Source: Verrucomicrobia bacterium UBA1211
GTDB lineage: Bacteria > Verrucomicrobiota > Kiritimatiellia > RFP12 > UBA1067
Direction of reading: 5' to 3'
NCBI GenBank assembly: GCA_002309585.1
Contig: DBXN01000077.1
Coordinates: 31,994 to 41,325, forward strand
DNA: 9,332 nt
Numbering within the stretch: position 1 is the first letter of the stretch; every line of letters starts with the position of its first letter. Below are positions 1-7,982 of this stretch, piece by piece. Both the position numbers and the translations under genes were made by a program. Below the pieces are notes generated by a model. It was given only the letters and a program-made list of their open reading frames with translations, was not told the DNA's origin and did not search any database.

Positions 1-3000
1 GACGCGCCTGCCAACACCTACGGCTACGACTGGAACGATGTCCGCTCCGACAATATGTCCGGATACGGCGCGATGCAGGTGTTCCGCTTCACGCCCGGCG
101 TGGCGAATCCCGCCCAGGTGATGTTCTGCTTCAACCGCTGGTCGACCAGCGGGGGAGGCTGGGAGATCGGTCTCGGCAACTTCTCGCACCAGTCGCTCGG
201 TTCGATCGACTGGACCTTCTCGGGTTCTGCCGACCGGTACATGGTCGAGACCATGAGCGCCGTCGCCTACGAGGTGGCGAAGATCGAGATCTGGACCGCT
301 TCGATGGCGAACGATCCCGACGCTCCGACCGCCGCGCTGGTCTACATCGGTGAAGTCATTGATGACGGTGATGCCGCCACGGTGACCGGTTCGGTGGTTG
401 ATTTCGGCATTGGCGCCGATCATGCCATGATTACCCTCGAATGGTCGGATGACCCGGCATTCGCCACCATCGCCGGTTCGGCGAGTATCGGTGATGTCAG
501 TGAGCTTGGCGATATAACCGCTACCGCTACTGGCCTTACCGCCGGCAAGACCTGGTACTTCCGCTTCTCCAGCGTGAACAATAACGGCAAGAATGCCGTT
601 TCCGAAACCAGTGATCCGCTCGCGCTGACGGCTGGATACTGGCGCCCGCAAACGTTCAGTGACCTCTGGACATCCGTCGCCTGGTTGAAGGACAACACCG
701 GCTCCCCGGTGGTGTTCAACCCGGTCTGGACCGCAATCTTCGACGGTCAGGAGACAACCAAACTCGTGACGGTCCAGATTCCTGACGAGGTCGCGGCGAA
801 CAAGGTGGTGGTGGAGGGATCCGCCGACTACACTTTTGACGGTGCCGGGTCGATCGCCTCCAAACGCCTTGTTAAGGAAGGCAACGGCAAACTGACACTT
901 GAAGCCCGCGCGCTGGCCAACACCGCCGACATCGAGATCCGCGGCGGCGTGGTGAAACTGGGCGACACGGCGGTTGTCGGTGCGGCCGGTTCGAACGGCG
1001 GTACGATCACCGTGAAGGAGGGCGGCCAGTTCGACTTCAACCACGTTGATACCACAAGCGCCAATAACCGTCCCCGCGCGAGGATCACCAGCGGAAAGAC
1101 CTTTGTGATCGAGGGCGCCGGTCCCGACGGTTCGGGTGCGTTGACCTCGACCGCCGATAACACCTATTGGGGTTCGCCGATCAATGAGGTGATCCTCACG
1201 GGCGACGCGACGATCGGCGGCAAGAGCCGTATCGATATCCGGGGTAACACCAAGAACTCGATCACGGGTCCGGATGACGCCACGCTGACCATCAAGAACA
1301 GCGCGGTCAGCCGGACGCGCGGACTCAATGTCCACGGTCCGATCTCCGTCGGCAAGATGGTGATCGCGGAAGAGGGGTGCTACACGCCGGAAGGCAGTGC
1401 CTTCACGCTGAACATCCCGAACGGGATCGAGCTGGCCGGCGCCCTTTCGATGTGGGGCTCGACCGGTAAGTGGAATGTCGGCGGTCTGGTGGTTGTGGGT
1501 GACAATGCCTACATCGGTAACGATTCCGGCACATCGTATGTCGATGCACCCGTCACTGTCTCCGACAGCGCAACGCTCACGATGGGCGGCGGCGCGACGA
1601 CACGTTACCGGGAACCGATGACGAACAAGGGGACGGTCTTGGTCCAGAAGAACGGCCACTATTTGGACGCGCCCCTTGTGAACGAGGGGGATCCGGTCAT
1701 GCGCCTCAGCACTGATTTCCACAACTTCGCCCCGACGGTGACGGGCGATTCGCGTGTGGAGGTCACGGGCGGTTACTATTGGACCACCGGTAATCAGGAT
1801 TGGGGCGACAGTGCGTTGGACGTGACGCTCTCCGGCGGAACCGGTCTCGTGCTCGGCATGAACAATGACGGCTACGGGATGCCGAAGTTCGGCAAGAACA
1901 AACTCTCGGTCACGGCGATGAACGGTAACACGGCGACGTTCTTCTTCCATCCGAGTGCCTCCGCTTCGATTGACGGTGTGACCATTAACGGCCTCATCGA
2001 CAAGTTCTTCTCGCAAGGACCGAACGTCAAGACACTCAACGCCGGTCCTGTGGTGAACATCACCGCCAATGACCTCGTCTTCTCTGCCAACCGATTCGAG
2101 ATCGGTACCGGCAACGGACGCGGCGAGTTGACCGTGACCGGTAAGGACACGCACATCAACACCAAGGGGCTTTACGCCAACTGGGTCGGCTCGCACTACT
2201 ACGCGGGTTCGCTGACCTTCAGGGACGGTCTTCTCGAAATCGGTTCGGACGGCATCAGCGAGGCCTGGGTCGAGCCCATGCGCACGGTCTTCAACATGGA
2301 GAGCGGTACCCTGCGCGCGGCGGCGGACTTTGCGATCGGCAAGGCCGGCATGACCGCGACGTTCGGCAGCCCGAAGCGGGGTGGCGAAGTGACATTCGAT
2401 TTGAACGGCAAGTCCGTGCTGTGGGGTACTGGCCTCGCGGGTGCAAGCGATGTCACGCTCACGGGCGCGGGTTCGTTCGCGCCGGACCGCGCCGGTATCC
2501 AGGGCATCCCGCTCGGCAAGTGGACAGTCGAATCGACGGGTACGATCGATCTCAGCAACGCTGCGGGCTTCGCGGGCGGTCTCTCGCTTGCGGAGAACGC
2601 AATCGCCACGCTGGACATCGCGGGTACGAACATGGTTGAGTTCGTCGCTTGGACCTGGCACGACAATGCGTGGAACGTCATGAAGCCGTACTTTGAAGCC
2701 GGAATGCCGATTTCGACACATGTCGCAACATCGCTGACCTACTTCAACCGTCCGGCATCGGCGATCAGAGACGTGAAGTATGGGAACGGCTCCGGATTCA
2801 ACTACTTCGGAGAGTTCTACGTCAACGCCGATCAGGTCGGCAAGTGGTACTTCGCGCAACGCAACCAGACACACTTCGGTATTCAGGTGGACGGTACGGA
2901 GCTTTCACGCCTCGGGCCGAACAGCGGAGCAATCTACAACATCGACCTGACGGAGGGATGGCATAAGTTCATGATCTCCATCTACACCGGGAGCGCCAAC

Positions 3001-4134
3001 CAGACGATCGGCCCGATGACCGACAGCGGCGATGTGGCGAAGGAGAACGGTATCTGGTTCAAGGTCGGCGGAAACGGTAACGGCAACTGGCCAGCGGATT
3101 ACGCACCGTTCGACAGCACGACCGTGCCGATGCGGATGCGTTCGGAGACCTCCGCCCGCACGAGCGTGCGTGTGCGCAAGTTCTTCAACCCCACCAGCAA
3201 CCTCAACATCTATTCGACCTGTGACGAGAGCAAGTTCGCTACGCTTGACGTCATCACGAATTCGATCGCGCTGCTCCATGTGAAGTACTCCACCGGAACG
3301 AACGCGCCGTTCGGCGGCACAGTCGGCCGTTTCGACGGTTACTTCCATGTCGCCGCCGATCAGGTTGGCCAGTGGTCGTTTAATGGCAGTTTCGATGACC
3401 AGATATCGCTTGACGTTGATGGGCGTCGGCTCTTCGCGGCCGCTGCCAATTGCGCGTCGGTTACCGGCGGTATCGTGCTCGACGAGGGCTGGCACAAGTT
3501 CGATATCCGCGTTGGCGACAACTCTGCCAACACCAGCGGCGGTTCGGGCGGCCTCCTTACGGACGCTGACGGCAACGTGTGTGCACTCATGTTCAGTGTG
3601 AACGGCGGCAGTTACCATTCGTTTGATGAACGTTACCTGCCGATCGCCTATACGGCGGGCGATGCGCAGAAGTTCTCACAGCCGGGTCTCGGTGGCGAAA
3701 CCGAGCTCGCTGCGGGATCGATGCTGGTGAACGCGCCGCGTGAGGGCGGCTTCTGTCCGATCCACGGCACACTCAAGGGCGCGGGTACCCTGGCGGGTCC
3801 ATTCCGCTTCACGGGTGAGGAGAACTGTTGGGAAGTCTCCGGCGACACGGCCGATGGCCTGATCGAGAACACGGTGACATTTGAGGATGCCGATCCGCAG
3901 ACCCTCGCCGGGTTGAAACACTTCCGGGCTGTCTTCAACACCCAACCGACCCGTTCGGCCTACCTGATCTCCTCTGCGCTGGGCCTCACGGATGAGGCCG
4001 CCGCCGCGGTCAAGGTGACGGTGGAGGATATCACCGGAAAGGACTACTCCGAGGACTTCTCCCTCATGGTCAAGTCCGGCAAGCTCATGCTAAGGAACGC
4101 TCGTCCCGGCGGGATGTACATCATCCTCCATTAA
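1..4134 (+). CDS. Giant secreted/surface protein, 5'-partial: Fn3-like module, autotransporter-type beta-solenoid and two PA14-like modules
   Basis: The frame is open from base 1 to the TAA at 4132-4134. The first in-window ATG (position 55) has no signal peptide and the bases before it also encode protein-like sequence, so the true start lies upstream. 1377 residues are visible. Residues about 1-105 are beta-rich with no recognised family. About 107-210 look like a fibronectin-III module (starts DAPTAALVYIG, later WYFRFSSVNNNG). About 257-877 form a long Gly/Thr/Asn-rich beta-solenoid resembling autotransporter-associated repeats, with units such as GNGKLTLEA, GGTITVKEGGQFDFN and GTIDLSNAAGFAGGLSLAE. 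Two PA14-like modules follow at about 904-1037 and 1081-1217, then a C-terminal module ending in GGMYIILH. There is no outer-membrane barrel, LPXTG or PEP-CTERM-like tail. A secreted or surface adhesin or glycan-binding protein is inferred; no catalytic domain is visible. The gene ends at a strong terminator and converges on the minus-strand operon. Confidence is high that it is a gene and moderate for the role. Confidence 0.87.
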   Translation, partial: DAPANTYGYDWNDVRSDNMSGYGAMQVFRFTPGVANPAQVMFCFNRWSTSGGGWEIGLGNFSHQSLGSIDWTFSGSADRYMVETMSAVAYEVAKIEIWTASMANDPDAPTAALVYIGEVIDDGDAATVTGSVVDFGIGADHAMITLEWSDDPAFATIAGSASIGDVSELGDITATATGLTAGKTWYFRFSSVNNNGKNAVSETSDPLALTAGYWRPQTFSDLWTSVAWLKDNTGSPVVFNPVWTAIFDGQETTKLVTVQIPDEVAANKVVVEGSADYTFDGAGSIASKRLVKEGNGKLTLEARALANTADIEIRGGVVKLGDTAVVGAAGSNGGTITVKEGGQFDFNHVDTTSANNRPRARITSGKTFVIEGAGPDGSGALTSTADNTYWGSPINEVILTGDATIGGKSRIDIRGNTKNSITGPDDATLTIKNSAVSRTRGLNVHGPISVGKMVIAEEGCYTPEGSAFTLNIPNGIELAGALSMWGSTGKWNVGGLVVVGDNAYIGNDSGTSYVDAPVTVSDSATLTMGGGATTRYREPMTNKGTVLVQKNGHYLDAPLVNEGDPVMRLSTDFHNFAPTVTGDSRVEVTGGYYWTTGNQDWGDSALDVTLSGGTGLVLGMNNDGYGMPKFGKNKLSVTAMNGNTATFFFHPSASASIDGVTINGLIDKFFSQGPNVKTLNAGPVVNITANDLVFSANRFEIGTGNGRGELTVTGKDTHINTKGLYANWVGSHYYAGSLTFRDGLLEIGSDGISEAWVEPMRTVFNMESGTLRAAADFAIGKAGMTATFGSPKRGGEVTFDLNGKSVLWGTGLAGASDVTLTGAGSFAPDRAGIQGIPLGKWTVESTGTIDLSNAAGFAGGLSLAENAIATLDIAGTNMVEFVAWTWHDNAWNVMKPYFEAGMPISTHVATSLTYFNRPASAIRDVKYGNGSGFNYFGEFYVNADQVGKWYFAQRNQTHFGIQVDGTELSRLGPNSGAIYNIDLTEGWHKFMISIYTGSANQTIGPMTDSGDVAKENGIWFKVGGNGNGNWPADYAPFDSTTVPMRMRSETSARTSVRVRKFFNPTSNLNIYSTCDESKFATLDVITNSIALLHVKYSTGTNAPFGGTVGRFDGYFHVAADQVGQWSFNGSFDDQISLDVDGRRLFAAAANCASVTGGIVLDEGWHKFDIRVGDNSANTSGGSGGLLTDADGNVCALMFSVNGGSYHSFDERYLPIAYTAGDAQKFSQPGLGGETELAAGSMLVNAPREGGFCPIHGTLKGAGTLAGPFRFTGEENCWEVSGDTADGLIENTVTFEDADPQTLAGLKHFRAVFNTQPTRSAYLISSALGLTDEAAAAVKVTVEDITGKDYSEDFSLMVKSGKLMLRNARPGGMYIILH
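2700..3110 (+). repeat. PA14-like module, copy 1, within the giant surface protein
   Basis: This encodes the first of two homologous modules. Shared landmarks are a VKY strand, an F-x-V-x-A-D-Q-V-G-x-W-x-F strand (nucleotides from about 2818), a central VDG turn and an EGWHKF strand (from 2953). This order of strands, with a VDG turn and a Gly-Trp-His strand, is typical of PA14-type lectin folds, which in other proteins bind glycans. Here the aspartates usually seen before the first central strand are replaced by RNQTH, so a calcium-dependent sugar site is less certain than in copy 2. Confidence 0.6.
3230..3650 (+). repeat. PA14-like module, copy 2, within the giant surface protein
   Basis: This is the second module, offset about 528-531 bases (176-177 residues) from copy 1. 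It has the same landmarks: VKY, F-H-V-A-A-D-Q-V-G-Q-W-S-F, a VDG turn and EGWHKF (from 3484). It keeps a consecutive aspartate in FDDQISLDVDG, which resembles the DD motif of classical PA14 domains more closely than copy 1 does. The two copies share about 18 bases with only two differences around GATCAGGT (2830 and 3358), which supports a duplication origin. Confidence 0.65.
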
Positions 4135-4153
4135 TCGGGATTCACACATAATG

Positions 4154-4194
4154 AAACGGCCCTCTCCGACCTCAATCGGGGAGGGCCGTTTTAT
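4154..4194 (+). terminator. Strong intrinsic terminator between convergent genes
   Basis: A 16-base-pair stem is formed by 4154-4169 and 4176-4191, with one T-G wobble (4165/4180) and a six-base loop CCTCAA (4170-4175). The outer arms are AAACGGCCCTC and GAGGGCCGTTT, and the plus-strand side ends in TTTTAT. It lies 20 bases after the stop of the plus-strand surface protein and clearly ends that transcript. On the minus strand the stem is followed by TTTCATTATG, a weaker T tract, so it may also stop transcripts of the convergent hydrolase operon, which has no other obvious terminator in the gap. Confidence 0.92.
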
Positions 4195-4263
4195 CATCCC
4201 CAACCGACAGAAGAAAGAGATGACTGATGATGGACCCGGTTGCGTGAGCGCGGGACGGCCGGA
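4195..4263. other. Remainder of the convergent intergenic gap, no feature seen
   Basis: Between the terminator and the stop codon of the minus-strand hydrolase there are 69 bases. They contain a purine-rich stretch (AGAAGAAAGAGATGA) and a GC-rich end. No gene, promoter-like pair, or second hairpin with a T tract can be supported. An ATG frame running from 4151 through this gap into the hydrolase gene is treated as a shadow frame. Confidence 0.6.
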
Positions 4264-7200
4264 TTATTCGGGGGTGAGGATGACTCGGGGGGCGAAGGTA
4301 AGGGTGACGGGGCCGAGGAGGCCGGAGGGGGCCTGGTCAACCGACTGGCGGTACCACGTCGGGATGGTCTGGTAGTGGTTGTTGAGGGTGTTGTAAACGG
4401 TGACGGTGAGGGTGTTCTCACCGGGCTTCGCCGATTCGTTGATGACGGCCTTCCACGGCGGGGCGGTGAGGACCGTTTCGGGGCCTCCGTTGACGGAAAT
4501 GCCGCAACAAACCCCGACATTCCCCAAATCCAGGGTACAACATTGCGAAAGCTGTTCGACGGTGAGGGTGAACCGCTTTTCGTAGACGGCACCGCCGGAG
4601 TAGCAGGTGAGTCCGTCCGCGAGCTTTGCCCAGTTTCCGGTCTGCAGCGTGCCGGTGCCGCAGGTCAGTTCGGCGGGTTCGCAGAGTACCGCACCGCCGG
4701 AATACCCCGGCTCGTGTTTGACCGTGAGGGTCAGGGTGGCGGTTGAGGTTACGGCCGGTATGGGCGTGATGCGGTAGTGCCGTTCGCCATGCCGATCGGT
4801 CTGGAGGAGGGTGACCGTGGCGGGTTGTCCATCGACGGCCGCGGAGGCGATCGTTCCGCGCATCCGCATTCCGATGACCGTGCAGGCGGGGGGAAGGGTC
4901 GCGGAGTAGGTCGCGGACGGAACCGTTCCGCCGAAGCAGTCGAAGGGCAGCACGGCGGGATCGCGGTACCAGCGCATCGAGAGCGGCAGGGTGGAGGGGT
5001 CGCTCGGCAGGTCGGTCCGCATCAGGACCAGCGCGGCGCGCCCGAAGGCTTCGTACCGGACCACTAACATGTGGTATCCGGCGGTAAGGGCGATCGGTTC
5101 GTCCGGTTTGCGGAGCGCGCCGTCTATCCAGATGCTCTGCGGCGCGACACCGTGAACCACGGGTTTCGCCGTACAGGCGACAGGCGCGAAGACAGCGGTC
5201 TGGAAGAGGTGGATCTGGGGCTTCTGGTTGGCGGGCGGAACAACGTCGTACATTCCCCGGTTGTAGGGCCCAAGAACGAAGACATCATCCCCGACACGCC
5301 GGTTCAGTCCGTGGTGCCAATCCTGATAGGCGGGATGGTTTTCGGTGCCTTCACGCCACGAGAAGCAGAAGGGCCACCACGCGGCGGGTTTGGTCCGGTC
5401 CGGCGTAAGGGCGTCTGGCGACATCTCCGCGAGCTGCTTCTGAAGGGCGGCGAGGTCGCTTCCGGAGGGGAAGGGGCCGTAGGCGCGGAATTGGGGACCG
5501 AAGGAGGCGGTCATCCGTTCACCCAGCGGAAGCGTGTCGGGCATGCGGAGGTGGCGAAGTTCGGCACCGATCATCCGGTTTGTCGCGGGGAGTCGGTAAT
5601 CACCCCAGGCGTTGTTCATCGTCGGCTTGAGGGTAAAGGCCCACTCGCCCTCCAGCGCAACGGACGGCAATGGGGCGGGGGCCGTTCCGGAGAGGGTGAC
5701 AGGCCTGCCGTTCAGGAAGCCTTTCGCCTGTTGCGGACCGGGTTTCTCCGCGATACCCGCGACGGTGAGACGGTCGCTCGAACGTTCGACGGCGAGGTCT
5801 CCTGCGAGGGTACAGGTTACAAGACGGAGCGGGCTGGGCTGGACGGGGGCGAAGACGATCAGCTGCGGGGAGCCGTTGCCTTCCAAGTCGACGGTGGTTG
5901 TGCCGTCGTCATTCGGCGTGTAACGAAGGAGGGTCCGCTGCGAGCCGTCCCACGGGTTCCAGCGTTCCGGTTGGCCCTTCGCCCGGAAGGTACAGGCACC
6001 TGATGCGGCGAGGTCGCAGATGTAGTAGATGTCGTAGAAACCGATTCGGCGGTGAAGCGCCTTGGCTCCGGCGGGGGCGCGGAAATCGGGCGGGGTGATT
6101 GAATCGGTGAGCGCCTTCAGCGCCTCATCGGAGGGGTCGTCGGGCAGGCACGGCGTACCGTCCGCCAAAAGCGCGGCGATGAGGGCATCGGCGCGGGCGC
6201 GGTCACTGTCGAAGGTGTCGGTGTGGCGCGGGGGCTCGCCGACAACCGCCACCAATCCGCCGGCCCGCTTGAAGGCGATGAGCTTCTGGAGCGTCTCGGT
6301 CCGGATGGCGAACATCCCCGGCAGGATCAGCATGCGGTAGGCCTCGCCGGCGACATGGAACCGTCCGTCGGAAACGTCGCCGCGTCCGATGGATTCGGTG
6401 TCGATGAAGTCCACATCGGTCTGGAAGGTGTTCACGAGACGGGTGACGAGCCGGTGTGCGACGCCGACGGAACGGCCGCCGCGCCCCCGGTCCTCGACTA
6501 CCGGCTCAAGCGGGTTGAGGACTGCGATGTCCGCCACATGGACACCCTGGCTGAGGAGATAGCTGAGCCGTTCGAAGTACTTCAGGTAATGGGGCAGGTA
6601 GGCCCAGTAGGGCATCCGGAAGTGGTAGCAAGGCGGTGCCCACTCCCACCAGCCGCCGTAGGTGGAGTAGTAGAGGCCGTGGAGGTTGAGGAGGGTGGAG
6701 CCATAGAGGAAGTTGTGCGCGGTGGAGTCGAAGATCGTTGCGGTTGAGGCCTGCCACCCCTGGCTGTGGTAACCTTCGAGCCAGACGCGCGGACGGCGGT
6801 AGAGGTGGGCGATGGAGGAGCCGACCTTGTTTTTGATCAGGTCGGCCGAACGGCCGGGGGTGTCGAATCCCGGCGCGGTGTACCAGCGCATGGAACGCAT
6901 GTAGTCGCCGAATTCCATCGGGTTTTTGCCGCGCGAGGCGGGATCGCAGGCGTAAATCATGCCGCGGGTATTATGCCAGTTGAAGATCGGCTTGAAGTAA
7001 CGTTCCTCCGTGAGGGAAACCATCACGTCATTGAAATCGAGCCGGATCTTCGGCGTATCGGGGCCGTAGTCGCCGAAGAGGGCGGGCAGGTAGGGGAGGA
7101 TGTCATAACCCTTCTGGGTCCGGAACGCCTCCGGAAAGTCGGCGCACCAGATCCGGAGGTCGCCGCCGAGACGGAGTTCATCCTGGAAGAAGTAGTTGAG

Positions 7201-7959
7201 CGCGCCGTGGGCCTCTTTCGGGATGCGTTCGAGGAAGGGGTTGAAGAAGCGCTCGATGACCCGTTGCCCGGCCTGCGGGTCCATTGGATCGTAGGTGCCG
7301 TCGAGTTTGGCCGTGGCCACCTGGTAGATCCGCCAATTGCCCTCAGGAAGTGACCAGGCGTCGGCTTTCGGATCGAGCGTCCGGGCGCGGTCGGGCTGGG
7401 GTTTGCCGTCGGCGAGCGGGGCGGCGATGACGGCGATATCCCCCTGCCGCGCGCGGCCGGAGAGGGGTCCGCCCTGTGTGTCGAAGGTGTGGAGGGTGAG
7501 CCCGTTGGCACGGGTCTCAGGGGTGGAGATGCCGAGTTGGCGGAAGAGGTTGTTGTTGCCCGGCCAGTCGATCGTGTAGCCGCTCAACCCGATGCCCATT
7601 TTGCGCTTGGCGCACTCGACGGCGGTGAAGGCGACGATATCCCACCATTCGTCGGAGAAGATGGGCGGTTCGACATCCGCCGTCCGCCATCCCTCCGATC
7701 GCATGTGGGAGTAGTTGATCTGGGCGCCGGAGATGCCTGCCCGGTGCAGCGCCTCGATCTGTTCAAGGAGCCGCGCCTTGTCCAGTTTGTCGCCGGTCCA
7801 CCACCAGAAGGGGACCTCGCCGTAGCCGGGGGGCGGGGTTTGGAAATCGTTACGCAACGTCGCTGCCGCTCCGGGTTGCGGGAAACCGAATCCGCGGTCG
7901 GCCGCCTGGGCGGAGACGGCAATAAGGGTGAGCAGAAGGAGGGGATGTGTCATGTTCAT
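4264..7959 (-). CDS. Secreted GH106-like glycoside hydrolase (alpha-L-rhamnosidase-like)
   Basis: 1231 residues, complete, ending at TAA (4264-4266). ATG at 7959 is chosen because GGAG sits 8 bases upstream and it opens a signal peptide (MNMTHPLLLLTLIAVSAQA, cut predicted after residue 19); a second ATG at 7953 is possible. The catalytic part resembles GH106: PP..GEVPFWWWTGD (about 43-57), EQIEALHRAGISGAQI (66-81), YFFQDELRLGG (256-266), GYDILPYLPALFGD (284-297), RVWLEGYHSQ (391-400), RLSYLLSQGVHVADIAVLNP (464-483) and a Rossmann-like segment (about 541-576). E261 and E395 lie where GH106 enzymes carry conserved acidic residues, an assignment made by eye. The C-terminal jelly-roll (about 1119-1222) has the typical SGLLGPV ending. 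GH106 enzymes release alpha-L-rhamnose from complex glycans such as pectin; substrate here is inferred and could differ, since the family includes divergent members. Export to periplasm or beyond is likely. It is the second gene of an operon with the DUF4838 gene. Confidence 0.85.
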   Translation of the reverse strand: MNMTHPLLLLTLIAVSAQAADRGFGFPQPGAAATLRNDFQTPPPGYGEVPFWWWTGDKLDKARLLEQIEALHRAGISGAQINYSHMRSEGWRTADVEPPIFSDEWWDIVAFTAVECAKRKMGIGLSGYTIDWPGNNNLFRQLGISTPETRANGLTLHTFDTQGGPLSGRARQGDIAVIAAPLADGKPQPDRARTLDPKADAWSLPEGNWRIYQVATAKLDGTYDPMDPQAGQRVIERFFNPFLERIPKEAHGALNYFFQDELRLGGDLRIWCADFPEAFRTQKGYDILPYLPALFGDYGPDTPKIRLDFNDVMVSLTEERYFKPIFNWHNTRGMIYACDPASRGKNPMEFGDYMRSMRWYTAPGFDTPGRSADLIKNKVGSSIAHLYRRPRVWLEGYHSQGWQASTATIFDSTAHNFLYGSTLLNLHGLYYSTYGGWWEWAPPCYHFRMPYWAYLPHYLKYFERLSYLLSQGVHVADIAVLNPLEPVVEDRGRGGRSVGVAHRLVTRLVNTFQTDVDFIDTESIGRGDVSDGRFHVAGEAYRMLILPGMFAIRTETLQKLIAFKRAGGLVAVVGEPPRHTDTFDSDRARADALIAALLADGTPCLPDDPSDEALKALTDSITPPDFRAPAGAKALHRRIGFYDIYYICDLAASGACTFRAKGQPERWNPWDGSQRTLLRYTPNDDGTTTVDLEGNGSPQLIVFAPVQPSPLRLVTCTLAGDLAVERSSDRLTVAGIAEKPGPQQAKGFLNGRPVTLSGTAPAPLPSVALEGEWAFTLKPTMNNAWGDYRLPATNRMIGAELRHLRMPDTLPLGERMTASFGPQFRAYGPFPSGSDLAALQKQLAEMSPDALTPDRTKPAAWWPFCFSWREGTENHPAYQDWHHGLNRRVGDDVFVLGPYNRGMYDVVPPANQKPQIHLFQTAVFAPVACTAKPVVHGVAPQSIWIDGALRKPDEPIALTAGYHMLVVRYEAFGRAALVLMRTDLPSDPSTLPLSMRWYRDPAVLPFDCFGGTVPSATYSATLPPACTVIGMRMRGTIASAAVDGQPATVTLLQTDRHGERHYRITPIPAVTSTATLTLTVKHEPGYSGGAVLCEPAELTCGTGTLQTGNWAKLADGLTCYSGGAVYEKRFTLTVEQLSQCCTLDLGNVGVCCGISVNGGPETVLTAPPWKAVINESAKPGENTLTVTVYNTLNNHYQTIPTWYRQSVDQAPSGLLGPVTLTFAPRVILTPE
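7903..7959 (-). other. Signal peptide of the GH106-like hydrolase
   Basis: The first 19 residues have a short polar start (MNMTH), a hydrophobic core (PLLLLTLIAVS) and an A-x-A cleavage site (AQA followed by AD). There is no lipobox cysteine after the core, so a soluble signal-peptidase-I substrate is predicted rather than a lipoprotein. Confidence 0.85.
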
Positions 7960-7967
7960 ACGCTTTG

Positions 7968-7971
7968 CTCC
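7968..7971 (-). promoter_or_regulatory. Ribosome binding site (GGAG) of the GH106-like hydrolase
   Basis: On the minus strand GGAG is followed by 8 bases (CAAAGCGT) and then ATG at 7959. The spacing fits the ATG at 7959 better than the one at 7953 (14 bases). It lies inside the 23-base gap after the DUF4838 stop, which supports co-translation from one operon mRNA. Confidence 0.75.
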
Positions 7972-7982
7972 ATAACAGGCTG

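Noticed and set aside
55..57. ATG at 55 as the start of the giant surface protein
   Set aside because: The frame is open to base 1, the upstream residues look like ordinary protein, no ribosome binding site precedes it, and no signal peptide follows it.
2905..3618. A 237-codon open frame on the minus strand opposite the PA14-like modules
   Set aside because: It is antisense to conserved, duplicated protein sequence on the plus strand, has an Arg/Val/Ala/His-rich low-complexity translation and no ribosome-binding-site argument in its favour.
5071..6003. A 310-codon open frame on the plus strand opposite the hydrolase gene
   Set aside because: It lies wholly antisense to a well-supported GH106-like gene, its translation is rich in Gly/Arg/Val/Glu with no recognisable family motif, and GC-rich codon use readily creates such frames.
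6223..7353. Plus-strand open frames (6223-6747 and 6766-7353) opposite the catalytic region of the hydrolase
   Set aside because: They mirror the most conserved GH106-like blocks on the other strand; their composition is that of a reverse-complement shadow and no family is recognised.
7956..7973. A five-codon minicistron (ATG at 7973) whose TGA overlaps the hydrolase ATG, a possible coupling leader
   Set aside because: It has no Shine-Dalgarno sequence of its own, and its second codon overlaps the GGAG of the hydrolase; chance is the simpler explanation.
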